A DNA stretch of 26,383 bases from an uncultured Oscillospiraceae bacterium (GCA_910577915.1 CAJTOM010000032.1:1-26383); one strand, 5' to 3'. Shown: positions 1 through 7,106, numbered from the stretch's first letter. Numbers and translations are program-made. The notes: generated from the letters alone by a model not told the origin.

Positions 1-399
1 CTACTTTTTGTGCGAACAAAAAGTAACCAAAAAATCGCTGGAACCAGGGGTTCCAGACCTCCCCTGCATTGATGCTGCGCCTGGCACGGTCTGTCCAGTC
101 TAACCCCTCTGCCTGCCGTTAGGGGCCGTGCTCTGCGTCTGTTTCAGGCCGTTTAACGGCGGAGCGTCACGGCCCTATGGACTGGTGATGGCGCCGCCGC
201 CCGAAAATTATGAACTTTTCGTGAACGACGCACGCCTCCGTGCAACTCTCCCCCTGGCCCCACCTTATGTGAGGGAAGACCACCTCCGCGTTAAGCAGGT
301 ACGGAAGAAAGTCGATGCCCGATCAGGTACCGGATCCGCGCAGCCGGGCTGCCCAAAAGGCTGTTGCAGCGCACCTTGGCAATGAAATACACAGTCCCT
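1..399. other. Gene-poor left edge with hairpins
   Basis: I see no convincing gene here. Two inverted repeats are clear: positions 2-11 pair with 16-25 (10 bp, TACTTTTTGT against ACAAAAAGTA) and 38-45 pair with 49-56 (CTGGAACC against GGTTCCAG). A GTG-initiated open frame at 128-385 (85 codons) has no good ribosome binding site and no recognisable domain, so I do not call it. The stretch may be the end of a larger intergenic repeat or of a decayed element that begins left of the window. Confidence 0.5.
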
Positions 400-609
400 T
401 CACGGGCTCTCCTCCCATTCCACCAAATCCCCCGGCTGGCAATGGAGAATGTCGCATATCACACCCAAACTCTCCAATGTAAGCGTGGTAGAACCTACAC
501 GAATTTTTTGTAATGTAGCTTCTCCAAGCACCTTCTCCTTGCGCAGACGATAGCTGGAATATCCGGCCTTTTTCAGTTCTTCCATGACGTTGACCCTATA
601 TTTCAGCAT
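400..609 (-). CDS. Small Cro/C1-type (XRE) helix-turn-helix regulator
   Basis: A 69-residue protein that is essentially one HTH domain of the Cro/C1 type. The segment SSYRLRKEKVLGEATLQKIR matches a helix-turn-helix, and the C-terminal VICDILHCQPGDLVEW is the usual end of the compact HTH_26/XRE group. It probably binds DNA as a dimer and represses. I chose the ATG at 609 because GAGGAG lies 7 bases upstream; a longer start at 660 would run into the -35 box of the divergent promoter and lacks a ribosome binding site. It is divergent from the gene at 712, whose promoter region contains a perfect palindrome, so autoregulation or control of that neighbour is plausible. I found no convincing promoter of its own. 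Family call is firm; target is inference. Confidence 0.8.
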   Translation of the reverse strand: MLKYRVNVMEELKKAGYSSYRLRKEKVLGEATLQKIRVGSTTLTLESLGVICDILHCQPGDLVEWEESP

Positions 610-653
610 ATGCAGGCTCCTCAAAGTATATTTTTGATTCACTAAAATTTGTG

Positions 654-681
654 TTGACATTCTCTCAGGTTAGTGTATAAT
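654..681 (+). promoter_or_regulatory. Consensus SigA promoter for the gene at 712
   Basis: TTGACA at 654-659 and TATAAT at 676-681 are separated by 16 bases. Both hexamers are perfect consensus. It drives the small plus-strand gene starting at 712 and lies upstream of the divergent regulator gene. Confidence 0.8.
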
Positions 682-698
682 ACTCTCATCAACCGAAA

Positions 699-710
699 GG
701 AGTATACTCC
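699..710. promoter_or_regulatory. 12-base perfect palindrome over the ribosome binding site
   Basis: GGAGTATACTCC is its own reverse complement. It starts inside the AAAGGAG ribosome binding site (696-702) of the gene at 712 and ends two bases before its ATG. A related half-site ATACTC occurs at 680-685, overlapping the -10 box. It could be an operator for the divergent HTH protein or an RNA hairpin that hides the ribosome binding site. No direct proof of either. Confidence 0.45.
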
Positions 711-711
711 C

Positions 712-975
712 ATGGACGAAATCATGCAAGTCCTCTTCAACGACGTCATCGACCGGCTGTTGCAAAAGTACTATGACCAAACCGCCTATGCCACGCGATG
801 CAAATCGCGTGACGAAATAGGCCGCCGCCTGTGGGAGCAGCTGCCTGCCCCGCAAAAGGAGCAGCTGGAGGAACTCCAGCGGGCCTACGACGCCGCCCAG
901 ATGGCGGAGCTGGAGGCCGTGTTCCTGGCCGCCTTCGACCAGTGCAAAGCCCTGGCTTGCTCCCACAGCGCTTAA
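712..975 (+). CDS. Small hypothetical protein, predicted helical
   Basis: An 87-residue acidic protein, almost entirely predicted alpha-helical, rich in Gln, Glu, Leu and Ala, with no signal peptide or membrane segment. The pattern of an N-terminal helix, a central KSRDEIGRRLWEQL segment and a long C-terminal helix resembles small clostridial proteins of the DUF6809 kind, but I am not sure of that link. The ATG at 712 is preceded by AAAGGAG (696-702) with a 9-base spacer and by a consensus promoter. Its stop codon overlaps the stop of ruvB on the opposite strand (shared TTAA at 972-975), so the two genes converge with no room for a terminator. Function unknown; the divergent HTH gene is the best clue to its control. 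Confidence 0.75.
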   Translation: MDEIMQVLFNDVIDRLLQKYYDQTAYATRCKSRDEIGRRLWEQLPAPQKEQLEELQRAYDAAQMAELEAVFLAAFDQCKALACSHSA

Positions 976-2036
976 AAGGTCAGCTGCTCCATAACCGGCG
1001 GCGTCCCGCCCGGCACGGCGAGGCCCAGGTGCTGATAGGCCTTGCCCGTGACGCACCGCCCCCGGGGGGTCCGGGTCAGAAACCCGATCTGCATCAGGTA
1101 GGGCTCGTAGACGTCCTCTAAGGTGACGGCCTCCTCGTTGATGGTGGCCGCCAGGGTCTCCAGCCCCACCGGGCCGCCGCCGTAGTACTCAATGACGGCC
1201 CGGAGCATCCGCCGGTCGATCTGGTCCAGGCCCAGGTAGTCCACCTCCAAAGCGGTGAGGGCCTTGTCGGACAGGGACTTTGTGATGACCCCGTCCCCCA
1301 CCACCTGGGCGAAGTCCCGCACCCGGCGGAGCATCCGGTTGGCGATGCGGGGGGTGCCCCGGCTGCGGCGGGCGATCTCCATGGACCCCTCGGGCTCGAT
1401 GGGGGCGTCCAGGATGCCGGCGGACCGGGTGACGATGAGGGCCAGCTCCTCCGGCGTATACAGCTCCAGCCGCAGCGTCACGCCGAACCGGTCCCGCAGG
1501 GGGGCGGACAGCTGCCCCGCCCTGGTGGTAGCCCCGATGAGGGTGAACTTGGGCAGGTCCAGCCGGATGGAGTTGGCGGAGGGGCCCTTGCCGATGATGA
1601 TATCGATGGCGAAATCCTCCATGGCGGGGTAGAGCACCTCCTCCACGGAGCGGTTGAGCCGGTGGATCTCGTCCACAAATAAAATATCGTTCTCGTTGAG
1701 GTTGGTCAGCAGCGCCGCCAGGTCCCCCGCCTTCTCGATGGCGGGGCCGGAGGTGATGCGCACGTTGACCCCCATCTCGTTGGCGATGATGCCGGACAGG
1801 GTGGTCTTCCCCAGCCCCGGGGGGCCGTGGAGCAGCACGTGGTCCAGGGGCTCCGCGCGCATCTTGGCGGCCTGGATGAAGACCTCCAGATTGCTCTTGG
1901 CCTTCTCCTGGCCGATGTACTCCTTGAGCCGCTGGGGCCGCAGGGAGTACTCGTTCTCGTCCTCCCTGGTGAGGGAGGTGGTGACCAGGGGCTCCTCCTC
2001 CACGAAGGGGGCCCCGCCGGAAAAGTCGATGCTCAT
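972..2036 (-). CDS. ruvB: Holliday junction branch migration ATPase RuvB
   Basis: The 354-residue motor of the RuvABC resolvasome; as a hexameric AAA+ ring it pumps DNA through the RuvA-bound Holliday junction. Visible motifs: Walker A GPPGLGKTT (residues 71-79), Walker B VDEIH (121-125), the GATTRAG sensor region, the arginine-finger segment LRDRFG, and the C-terminal winged helix with the family motif GGGPVGLETLA. Length is normal for the family. It is the last gene of ruvC-ruvA-DUF6054-ruvB; only 3 bases separate it from the DUF6054 stop, so translation is probably coupled, with an AAGGG binding site inside the previous gene's end. Its stop overlaps the stop of the convergent gene at 712-975. 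Confidence 0.98.
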   Translation of the reverse strand: MSIDFSGGAPFVEEEPLVTTSLTREDENEYSLRPQRLKEYIGQEKAKSNLEVFIQAAKMRAEPLDHVLLHGPPGLGKTTLSGIIANEMGVNVRITSGPAIEKAGDLAALLTNLNENDILFVDEIHRLNRSVEEVLYPAMEDFAIDIIIGKGPSANSIRLDLPKFTLIGATTRAGQLSAPLRDRFGVTLRLELYTPEELALIVTRSAGILDAPIEPEGSMEIARRSRGTPRIANRMLRRVRDFAQVVGDGVITKSLSDKALTALEVDYLGLDQIDRRMLRAVIEYYGGGPVGLETLAATINEEAVTLEDVYEPYLMQIGFLTRTPRGRCVTGKAYQHLGLAVPGGTPPVMEQLTF

Positions 2037-2039
2037 TTC

Positions 2040-2372
2040 TTACAGCCCTTCCGCCAGCGCCTGCACCTGGTCCAGGAAGGCCTCCTCGCCCCAGGTATTG
2101 ATCTTGAAGAGCATCGCCTGGCTGCCCCCGGAGGTGATGGCGGAGAGGAACAGGTCCTCCCCCTCCCCCGCCAGGGTCAGGTTCAGGCTCACCCGGTTGC
2201 CCCCGACCATGCTGTAGCGCTCGTAGACCCGCACCGCGCAGCGGACGGCCCCGCTGCGCCAGTCGCTGCCGTCCTCGAAGGAGGCGGAGGCGCTGCCCTC
2301 CAGAATGCCCTCATCCAGCCGCCGGAGGACCTCGTCGAAGCTCCCCCGGAAATGCCGCTCATACTTTGCCAT
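2040..2372 (-). CDS. DUF6054 family protein inside the ruv operon
   Basis: A 110-residue soluble protein without signal or membrane segments. The features I recognise as DUF6054 are the N-terminal GSFDEVLRRLDEGIL region, the segment RCAVRVYERYS, SAITSGGSQA and the C-terminal NTWGEEAFL. No catalytic motif is obvious; the alternating pattern suggests a small alpha/beta fold. The ATG at 2372 has AAGGAGA upstream at good distance. It sits 10 bases after ruvA and 3 bases before ruvB and must be on the same messenger. Family function is unknown to me; position suggests a link to recombination or simply co-transcription. The name is recalled from family resemblance, not searched. Confidence 0.85.
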   Translation of the reverse strand: MAKYERHFRGSFDEVLRRLDEGILEGSASASFEDGSDWRSGAVRCAVRVYERYSMVGGNRVSLNLTLAGEGEDLFLSAITSGGSQAMLFKINTWGEEAFLDQVQALAEGL

Positions 2373-2382
2373 AGCGTTCTCC

Positions 2383-2988
2383 TTACTTCACCATATTTTT
2401 CAGCGCCAGCCGGATGATCTGCTCCAGGGGCTGTCCGTCGATGTCCACCCCCTTGAGGGCCATGTTGATCTCCGCCTGGGAGTACCCCAGCACCGCCAGG
2501 GCGGCGCTGGCCTCGGAGAGCTTGTTCTGGGGGATGATGGTCACCGCGTCCATGGCGACGCTCTCCCCGGCCCCGGAGACGGTCTGTCCCTTGGCCAGCT
2601 TGTCCTTGAGCTCCAGGATCACCCGCTGGGCGATGCGCTTGCCCACGCCGGGGGCCCTTGTCAGGGTCTTCTCGTCCCCGGTGATGATGCTCATGGCCAG
2701 ATTGGCCGGCGTGCTGGAGGAGAGGATCCCCAGCGCCGCCTTGGGCCCCACGCCGGAGACGGAGATGAGCTGCTGGAAGAGCTTCAGCTCCTCCTGGCTG
2801 GCGAACCCGTACAGGTCCATAGCGTCCTCCCGGACGCTCAGAAAGGTAAACAGCTTGGCCCTGTCCCCCTTCTTGATCTGAGAGAGGGTGTACGCCGTGG
2901 TACGGCAGGCGTACCCCACCCCGCCGCAGTCGACGACGGCCAGATAGGGCTCGATGTGGGCCACTGTGCCGGAAACATAGTAATACAT
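2383..2988 (-). CDS. ruvA: Holliday junction branch migration protein RuvA
   Basis: A 201-residue protein that binds four-way DNA junctions as a tetramer and loads RuvB. The N-terminal OB-fold (residues 1-60, MYYYVSGTVAHIEP onwards) is followed by two helix-hairpin-helix motifs, VSGVGPKAAL and APGVGKRIAQ, and by a C-terminal RuvB-contacting domain (about 150-201, with ALAVLGYSQAEI). Length is typical. The ATG at 2988 is preceded by GGGAG. The 78-base gap from ruvC contains two small hairpins, the widest gap in this operon. Confidence 0.97.
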   Translation of the reverse strand: MYYYVSGTVAHIEPYLAVVDCGGVGYACRTTAYTLSQIKKGDRAKLFTFLSVREDAMDLYGFASQEELKLFQQLISVSGVGPKAALGILSSSTPANLAMSIITGDEKTLTRAPGVGKRIAQRVILELKDKLAKGQTVSGAGESVAMDAVTIIPQNKLSEASAALAVLGYSQAEINMALKGVDIDGQPLEQIIRLALKNMVK

Positions 2989-3001
2989 GGCAACTCCCGA
3001 A

Positions 3002-3060
3002 GCAAAACGAAGTTTTGCGCAAACAGTTTTTCTGGTGACGCATCCCCATATGCATGGGGG
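3002..3060. repeat. Two small inverted repeats between ruvC and ruvA
   Basis: GCAAAAC (3002-3008) pairs with GTTTTGC (3012-3018) around a GAA loop, and CCCCAT pairs with ATGGGG around the 3046-3058 region. Neither is followed by a clear T-run in the direction of the operon. They may be a REP-like intergenic element or set messenger stability between ruvC and ruvA. Confidence 0.45.
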
Positions 3061-3066
3061 AGCCCC

Positions 3067-3588
3067 TCACCGCGTGTCATAGCGCCTGGGATCAAACCGC
3101 CGCTCGGTATTGAGCAGGCTGGTGGCGCTCCTGCCGTGGCAGATGGCGATGGCCAGGGCATCGGCGGCGTCGTCGGGCCTGGGGATCTCCCGCATCTTCA
3201 GCAGCCGCTGGGTCATCAGCATCACCTGCCGCTTGTCCGCCCCGCCGTAGCCGGCCACGGCCTGCTTGACCTGCATGGGGGTGTACTCGAACACCGGCAC
3301 CCCAGAACGCTCCACCTCCAGCAGGATGACGCCCCGCCCGTGGGCCACGGCGATGCCGGTGGTGATGTTCTTGGAGAAAAACAGCTCCTCCACCGCCGCC
3401 TCCTCCGGCCGGAACTGGTCCAGCAGCTGGACCATATCCCGGGAGATCTGACACAGGCGGCTGGACAGGGGGATGCCCGGCGGCGTGGTGATGACGCCGT
3501 ATTGGAGCAGCCTTGCGCCGGTGCGGTCGGCCTCCACCAGCCCAAAGCCGATGGTCGCCACGCCGGGATCGATGCCTAAGATGCGCAT
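3067..3588 (-). CDS. ruvC: Crossover junction endodeoxyribonuclease RuvC
   Basis: A 173-residue resolvase that cuts Holliday junctions symmetrically as a dimer, with an RNase H-like fold. The four acidic residues are visible: Asp7 in GIDPG, Glu67 in VEELFF, and Asp140 and Asp143 in DDAADALAIAICH. The segment YTPMQVKQAVAGYG is the conserved junction-contact region. The ATG at 3588 has AAAGGAG upstream. As first gene of the operon it follows a good promoter at 3618-3646. Confidence 0.97.
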   Translation of the reverse strand: MRILGIDPGVATIGFGLVEADRTGARLLQYGVITTPPGIPLSSRLCQISRDMVQLLDQFRPEEAAVEELFFSKNITTGIAVAHGRGVILLEVERSGVPVFEYTPMQVKQAVAGYGGADKRQVMLMTQRLLKMREIPRPDDAADALAIAICHGRSATSLLNTERRFDPRRYDTR

Positions 3589-3617
3589 GAGAGGACTCCT
3601 TTGTTGATCTGGCCCCT

Positions 3618-3646
3618 ATTCTAACATCTGTATGAGAAAAAAACAA
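3618..3646 (-). promoter_or_regulatory. SigA promoter of the ruvC-ruvA-DUF6054-ruvB operon
   Basis: Read on the minus strand: TTGTTT (3641-3646), 17 bases, TAGAAT (3618-3623), about 30 bases before the ruvC start codon. No SOS box is evident around it; I looked for a GAAC/GTTC dyad typical of Gram-positive LexA and did not find one. Confidence 0.65.
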
Positions 3647-3659
3647 GGGGAAACAGGAA

Positions 3660-3692
3660 AATCGCCGGGGACCTCCGTCCCCGGCGGTTTTC
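3660..3692. repeat. 33-base direct repeat, copy 1, with terminator-like hairpin
   Basis: This 33-base sequence recurs unchanged at 3895-3927. Each copy folds into a 10-bp hairpin, here 3663-3672 (CGCCGGGGAC) against 3677-3686 (GTCCCCGGCG) with a CTCC loop, followed by GTTTT on the plus strand and, for this copy, by ATTTT on the minus strand. It can therefore act as an intrinsic terminator in either direction. Confidence 0.75.
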
Positions 3693-3723
3693 CCCGTCCG
3701 TCAAAAAAAGCCCTCCGCAGGAG

Positions 3724-3892
3724 TTTGCCGCCCGCAGGCGGCAAATACAATCACATCGTTTTTCCCGCGGCGTGTACGTGGGAAAAACACTTTGCGCAGA
3801 GCGAGCGTCGAATTGTGCGCCAAGAGCGCACAACCGAGGCGCAGAGCGGCGCGAAGCCCCCCTCCCAAAAGTGGCCGGCCACTTTTGGGAGG
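3724..3892. repeat. Cluster of inverted repeats ending in a 32-base perfect palindrome
   Basis: Four dyads follow one another: 3724-3732 with 3737-3745 (TTTGCCGCC/GGCGGCAAA); 3758-3766 with 3780-3788 (GTTTTTCCC/GGGAAAAAC); 3813-3820 with 3826-3833 (TTGTGCGC/GCGCACAA); and a loopless palindrome at 3861-3892 whose left arm is CCTCCCAAAAGTGGCC. Such density is not expected by chance and is not explained by a gene. Confidence 0.75.
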
Positions 3893-3894
3893 CC

Positions 3895-3927
3895 AATCGC
3901 CGGGGACCTCCGTCCCCGGCGGTTTTC
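3895..3927. repeat. 33-base direct repeat, copy 2, directly after the MetH-like stop codon
   Basis: Identical to 3660-3692. The hairpin arms are 3898-3907 and 3912-3921. It abuts the stop codon of the gene at 3928-6273 and is the natural terminator hairpin for it, although on the minus strand no T-run follows this copy. Confidence 0.7.
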
Positions 3928-6273
3928 TCACCGGCCGCCCTCTCCGAACACCAGCGCCGCCGCCCTGGCCGACTGGGCGGCGTCCCTTGTGTAGAAATCC
4001 GCGCCGATCTGGTCGGCAAACTCCTGGGTCACCACCGCGCCGCCTACCATCACCTTGCAGGCCGCGCCCGCCTCCCGGAGGGCCCGGATGGTCAGGGCGA
4101 TGTTCTGGGCCGTGGTGGTCATCAGGGAGCTGAGCCCCACCAGGGGCGCCCCCGTCTCCAGGGCCGCCCGGACCACCGCCTCCGGCTCCACGTCCCGGCC
4201 CAGGTCGACCACCCGGTAGCCGTAGTTCTCCAGCAGCATCTTCACAATGTTCTTTCCGATGTCGTGGACGTCCCCCTTGACGGTGGCCAGCAGGATGGTC
4301 CCCTTCTCCCCCGCCCCCTCGGGCAGGCGGCGGCGCACCACGTCGAAGGCCGCCTTCACCGCCTCGGCGGAGGCCATCAGCTGGGGCAGGAACAGCTCCC
4401 CCCGCTCATAGGCCTCCCCCACCCGGTCCAGGGCGGGGATGATGTGGCCGTTGATGACCTCCAGCGGCCCCTCCCGCTCCAGCAGCGCCTGAGCGGCGGC
4501 GGGGACGCCGGATTTCTGCCCCATGGCCACCAGCGCCTCCAGGGACGGCTCCTCCCGCCCCTGGGCCCACGCACCGCCCAGGCGCTGGCGGCTTGCGATG
4601 TAGTCCGCGCACCCCGGATCCCTGCCGGTCAGCACCCGCATGGTCTCCAGGGTGTCCATCACCCTGGAGGATCCGGTGTTGATGATCGGCACGTTCAGCC
4701 CCGCCGCCATGCAGGCGGCCAGGAAGGCGCAGTTGAGGGCGTCCCGCTCCGGCAGGCCGTAGCTGACGTTGGACACCCCCAGCACCGTCTTGTACCCCGC
4801 CCCCCGGACCAGCCGGATGGCTTCCGCGGCCGCCAGGGCCCCCGCCTGGTCCACCGACGCCGCCATGGCCAGGCAGTCCAGGAAGAGGTCCTCCCGCCGC
4901 ACGCCGGCGGCCTCCGCCAGCCGGGCCACCGACAGGGCGGTTTCCGCCCGGACGGCTGGGTCGCTGCTGATGCCCCCCTCGTCCAGGGCCAGGACAATCA
5001 GTCCCGTGCCGTACTTCACCGCCAGGGGCAGGATCTGCGCCAGGCTCTCCCGCGAGCCGTTGACGGAGTTGAGGATGGGCCGGCCCCGGCAGAGCCGCAG
5101 GGCCCGCTCCAGCGCGCCGGGGTTCGCGCAGTCGATCACCAGCGGCAGCGGGGACACCCGCTGTATGGCCAGCACCAGCGCCGGCAGGGCCTCCGCCTCG
5201 TCGATGTCCGGCAGCCCTGCGTTGACCACCAGGAAGTCCGCGCCCTCCTGCTGCTGGGCCGCGGCCGCCTCGGCGGCCCGGTCCCAGTCCTTCCCGTAGA
5301 GGGCCGCCTTCATCTCCCCGCGCCCTGTGGGGTTCAGCCGCTCCCCCACTACGGCCAGGGAGTCCGCGGACAGCGCTGCGGCCCCCTGCCAGCCGCACAG
5401 GCGGCACACCCCGTCCGGCTCCCTCTGAGGGGGCGCGCCCCCCTCCATCAGGGAGCGCAGGGCGCGGATGTGGTCCGGCGTGGTGCCGCAGCACCCCCCC
5501 AGCAGGGCAGCCCCCGCCTCCAAAAACCGCTTTCCCCAGGCAGCGAACTCCTCCGGCCCCACGTCGTACACCGTCCGTCCGCCCTCCAGCCGGGGCAGGC
5601 CGGCGTTGGGCTGGACCAACACCGGCAGGTGGGTGGCCCCCAGCATGGCTCCCAGGGGTTCCTCCATCTCACGGGGCCCCACGGAGCAGTTGAGCCCCAC
5701 CCCGTCCGCCCCCAGGGCCGTCAGGGTCACGGCCGCCGCCGCCGGGTCCACCCCCAGGAAGGTCCTGCCGTCCGCGCCGAAGGTCATGGTCACCAGCACC
5801 GGCAGGTCCGTCCGCTCCTTCGCCGCCAGCAGGGCGGCCTTGGCCTCCAGCAGGTCCCCCATGGTCTCGATGAGCACCAGGTCCGCCCCGGCCCGCGCCC
5901 CGGCCTCCGCAATCTCGGCGAACATGCCGTAGGCCTCGTCGAAGCGCATCTCCCCGAAGGGCTCCAGCAGGGACCCCAGGGGCCCCACGTCCAGGGCCAC
6001 ATACCGCTCCGGCCCGGCGGCCCGCCGGGCGGCGGCCACGCCGGCGGCGATCAGAGGGGCCGGGTCCTCCCCCAGCTTCCGCCGGCTGGCCCCGAAGGTG
6101 TTGGCGGTGATGATGTCCGCCCCCGCCCGGACGTAGGCCCGGTGGACGGCCTCCACCGTCTCCGGCGCCGTCAGGTTCAGCCGCTCCGGGCACTCCCCCG
6201 CCCCCAGGCCAGCAGCCTGGAGCATGGAGCCCATGCCCCCGTCAAAGAGGTGATACGAAGAAACATGCATCAT
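3928..6273 (-). CDS. Three-module MetH-like cobalamin-dependent methyltransferase
   Basis: About 781 residues with the module order of methionine synthase MetH but without the C-terminal AdoMet reactivation domain. Module 1 (about 1-290) is a homocysteine S-methyltransferase barrel with zinc ligands in GLNCSVG and GGCCGT. Module 2 (about 300-570) is a pterin/methyltetrahydrofolate-binding barrel beginning VVGERLNPTGR. Module 3 (about 580-780) has the cobalamin cap (ERGELFLPQLM) and the B12-binding fold with base-off motif GDVHDIGKN and VMVGGAVV. It should transfer methyl from methyl-folate to homocysteine through cobalamin in the cytosol. I prefer the ATG at 6273 (AAGGGAG 7 bases upstream); a GTG at 6300 would overlap the upstream stop as GTGA. 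Reactivation must come from another protein. It could also use another thiol acceptor. Confidence 0.88.
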   Translation of the reverse strand: MMHVSSYHLFDGGMGSMLQAAGLGAGECPERLNLTAPETVEAVHRAYVRAGADIITANTFGASRRKLGEDPAPLIAAGVAAARRAAGPERYVALDVGPLGSLLEPFGEMRFDEAYGMFAEIAEAGARAGADLVLIETMGDLLEAKAALLAAKERTDLPVLVTMTFGADGRTFLGVDPAAAAVTLTALGADGVGLNCSVGPREMEEPLGAMLGATHLPVLVQPNAGLPRLEGGRTVYDVGPEEFAAWGKRFLEAGAALLGGCCGTTPDHIRALRSLMEGGAPPQREPDGVCRLCGWQGAAALSADSLAVVGERLNPTGRGEMKAALYGKDWDRAAEAAAAQQQEGADFLVVNAGLPDIDEAEALPALVLAIQRVSPLPLVIDCANPGALERALRLCRGRPILNSVNGSRESLAQILPLAVKYGTGLIVLALDEGGISSDPAVRAETALSVARLAEAAGVRREDLFLDCLAMAASVDQAGALAAAEAIRLVRGAGYKTVLGVSNVSYGLPERDALNCAFLAACMAAGLNVPIINTGSSRVMDTLETMRVLTGRDPGCADYIASRQRLGGAWAQGREEPSLEALVAMGQKSGVPAAAQALLEREGPLEVINGHIIPALDRVGEAYERGELFLPQLMASAEAVKAAFDVVRRRLPEGAGEKGTILLATVKGDVHDIGKNIVKMLLENYGYRVVDLGRDVEPEAVVRAALETGAPLVGLSSLMTTTAQNIALTIRALREAGAACKVMVGGAVVTQEFADQIGADFYTRDAAQSARAAALVFGEGGR

Positions 6274-6296
6274 ACGCCTTCTCCCTTCCAAATCCG

Positions 6297-7106
6297 TCAC
6301 CGGTCCATCACGCCCAGGGCGGAGCCCACCGCCCCACCGCCCAGCACCAGCGCCTTAACGCCCCTCTGCAGGCTTGTCCCCTCCGGGAACGCCTCCGCCG
6401 CCGTCCCCTCCGGGACCCGGAACAGCCACTGGATATACTCCCTGTCCCCCGGATCCTCCCGGACGATCCGAAACCGCCTCTGAAAGGCCAGGATCCGGGA
6501 GTCCCCGGACAGCAGCGGCGTCAGGGCCGGGGACAAAAGCCACGAATGGCAGCTGTACCCGCCCTCTCCATACGCGGGGGCCTGGGCGCGAAAAAACCTG
6601 TCCGCCCGGTCCAGGGAGCCATCCACCGCCGCCGGCGACAGATCCGCATCCGACGGGATGTGGACCGCCACCGACCTCTCCCCGTCCCGCTCCTGGAGCT
6701 CGTACTCCAGCGTTCCCAGGCGGAACAGCCCCATGCTGGTCTGCCGGTAGGTCCACCAGCCCCTGTCAAAAAACATACGGCCGTTTCTCTCCCGGCACTC
6801 CGCCAGGAATCTGGGGAAGCACCGCATGGTGTCCCGATAGACCGCCGGGCCGATCCCCCGCTCCCGATACCGCTCCCACGCCCGCCGGGCGCACTCCAGT
6901 TGGCAGTACAACATCCCCAGGCCGCCGGCGTCCTCCCCCAGCAGCGCCCGCAGCCCCTCATAGCCCCTCGCTGCGGCGTCCCGCTCCAGCAGCTGCGCCA
7001 GGCAGGGCTCCAGCCTCTCCATATCCAGCTCCCCGCCCACACGCGCCAGCCGGTCAGCCATCTCCGGCTGCAGATCAATGAGGCGGTACAGCGACGGCAA
7101 ATCCAT
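6297..7106 (-). CDS. GNAT-like acyltransferase-family protein coupled to the MetH-like gene
   Basis: A 269-residue cytosolic protein. The N-terminal half is helical (YRLIDLQPEMADRLARV onward). The C-terminal half has RLGTLEYEL, VHIPSDADLS, HSWLLSP and YIQWLFRVPEG, which I recognise as the DUF5596 plus GNAT_C arrangement usually annotated as acyltransferase domain-containing protein. The substrate is not known to me. The ATG at 7106 follows AAAGGAG. Its TGA overlaps or lies just before the starts of the MetH-like gene, so both are made from one messenger. No clear promoter is visible in the 68-base gap to xerD, much of which is the xerD terminator; a weak TTGGGC-16-GATACA lies partly in that hairpin. 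Family call from resemblance only. Confidence 0.7.
   Translation of the reverse strand: MDLPSLYRLIDLQPEMADRLARVGGELDMERLEPCLAQLLERDAAARGYEGLRALLGEDAGGLGMLYCQLECARRAWERYRERGIGPAVYRDTMRCFPRFLAECRERNGRMFFDRGWWTYRQTSMGLFRLGTLEYELQERDGERSVAVHIPSDADLSPAAVDGSLDRADRFFRAQAPAYGEGGYSCHSWLLSPALTPLLSGDSRILAFQRRFRIVREDPGDREYIQWLFRVPEGTAAEAFPEGTSLQRGVKALVLGGGAVGSALGVMDR

Larger units (their letters stand above)
3589..3927. other. 339-base gene-free stretch with ruvC promoter and hairpin element
   Basis: Besides the ruvC promoter this gap contains a composite element from 3660 to 3927. It has 33-base direct repeats at both ends and hairpins between them at 3724-3745, 3758-3788, 3813-3833 and 3861-3892. I see no coding frame with a ribosome binding site in it. 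Confidence 0.7.

Noticed and set aside
128..385. An 85-codon GTG-initiated frame near the left edge
   Set aside because: No ribosome binding site, no promoter, no recognisable domain. It could be a lineage-specific protein but cannot be supported from sequence.
618..640. TATACT on the minus strand as a -10 box for the HTH gene
   Set aside because: It lies so close to the ribosome binding site that the transcript would lose it, and no -35 box fits.
3589..3660. SOS (LexA) box in front of ruvC
   Set aside because: No dyad resembling the Gram-positive or Escherichia LexA site was seen near the promoter.
3660..3927. CRISPR array suggested by the repeated 33-base unit
   Set aside because: Only two copies about 200 bases apart with structured sequence between them; no regular spacers and no cas genes.
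3772..6483. A 903-codon open frame on the plus strand opposite the MetH-like gene
   Set aside because: Composition is Gly/Arg/Pro/His/Leu-rich with no domain, as expected for a mirror frame in GC-rich DNA; the minus strand encodes clear methyltransferase motifs.
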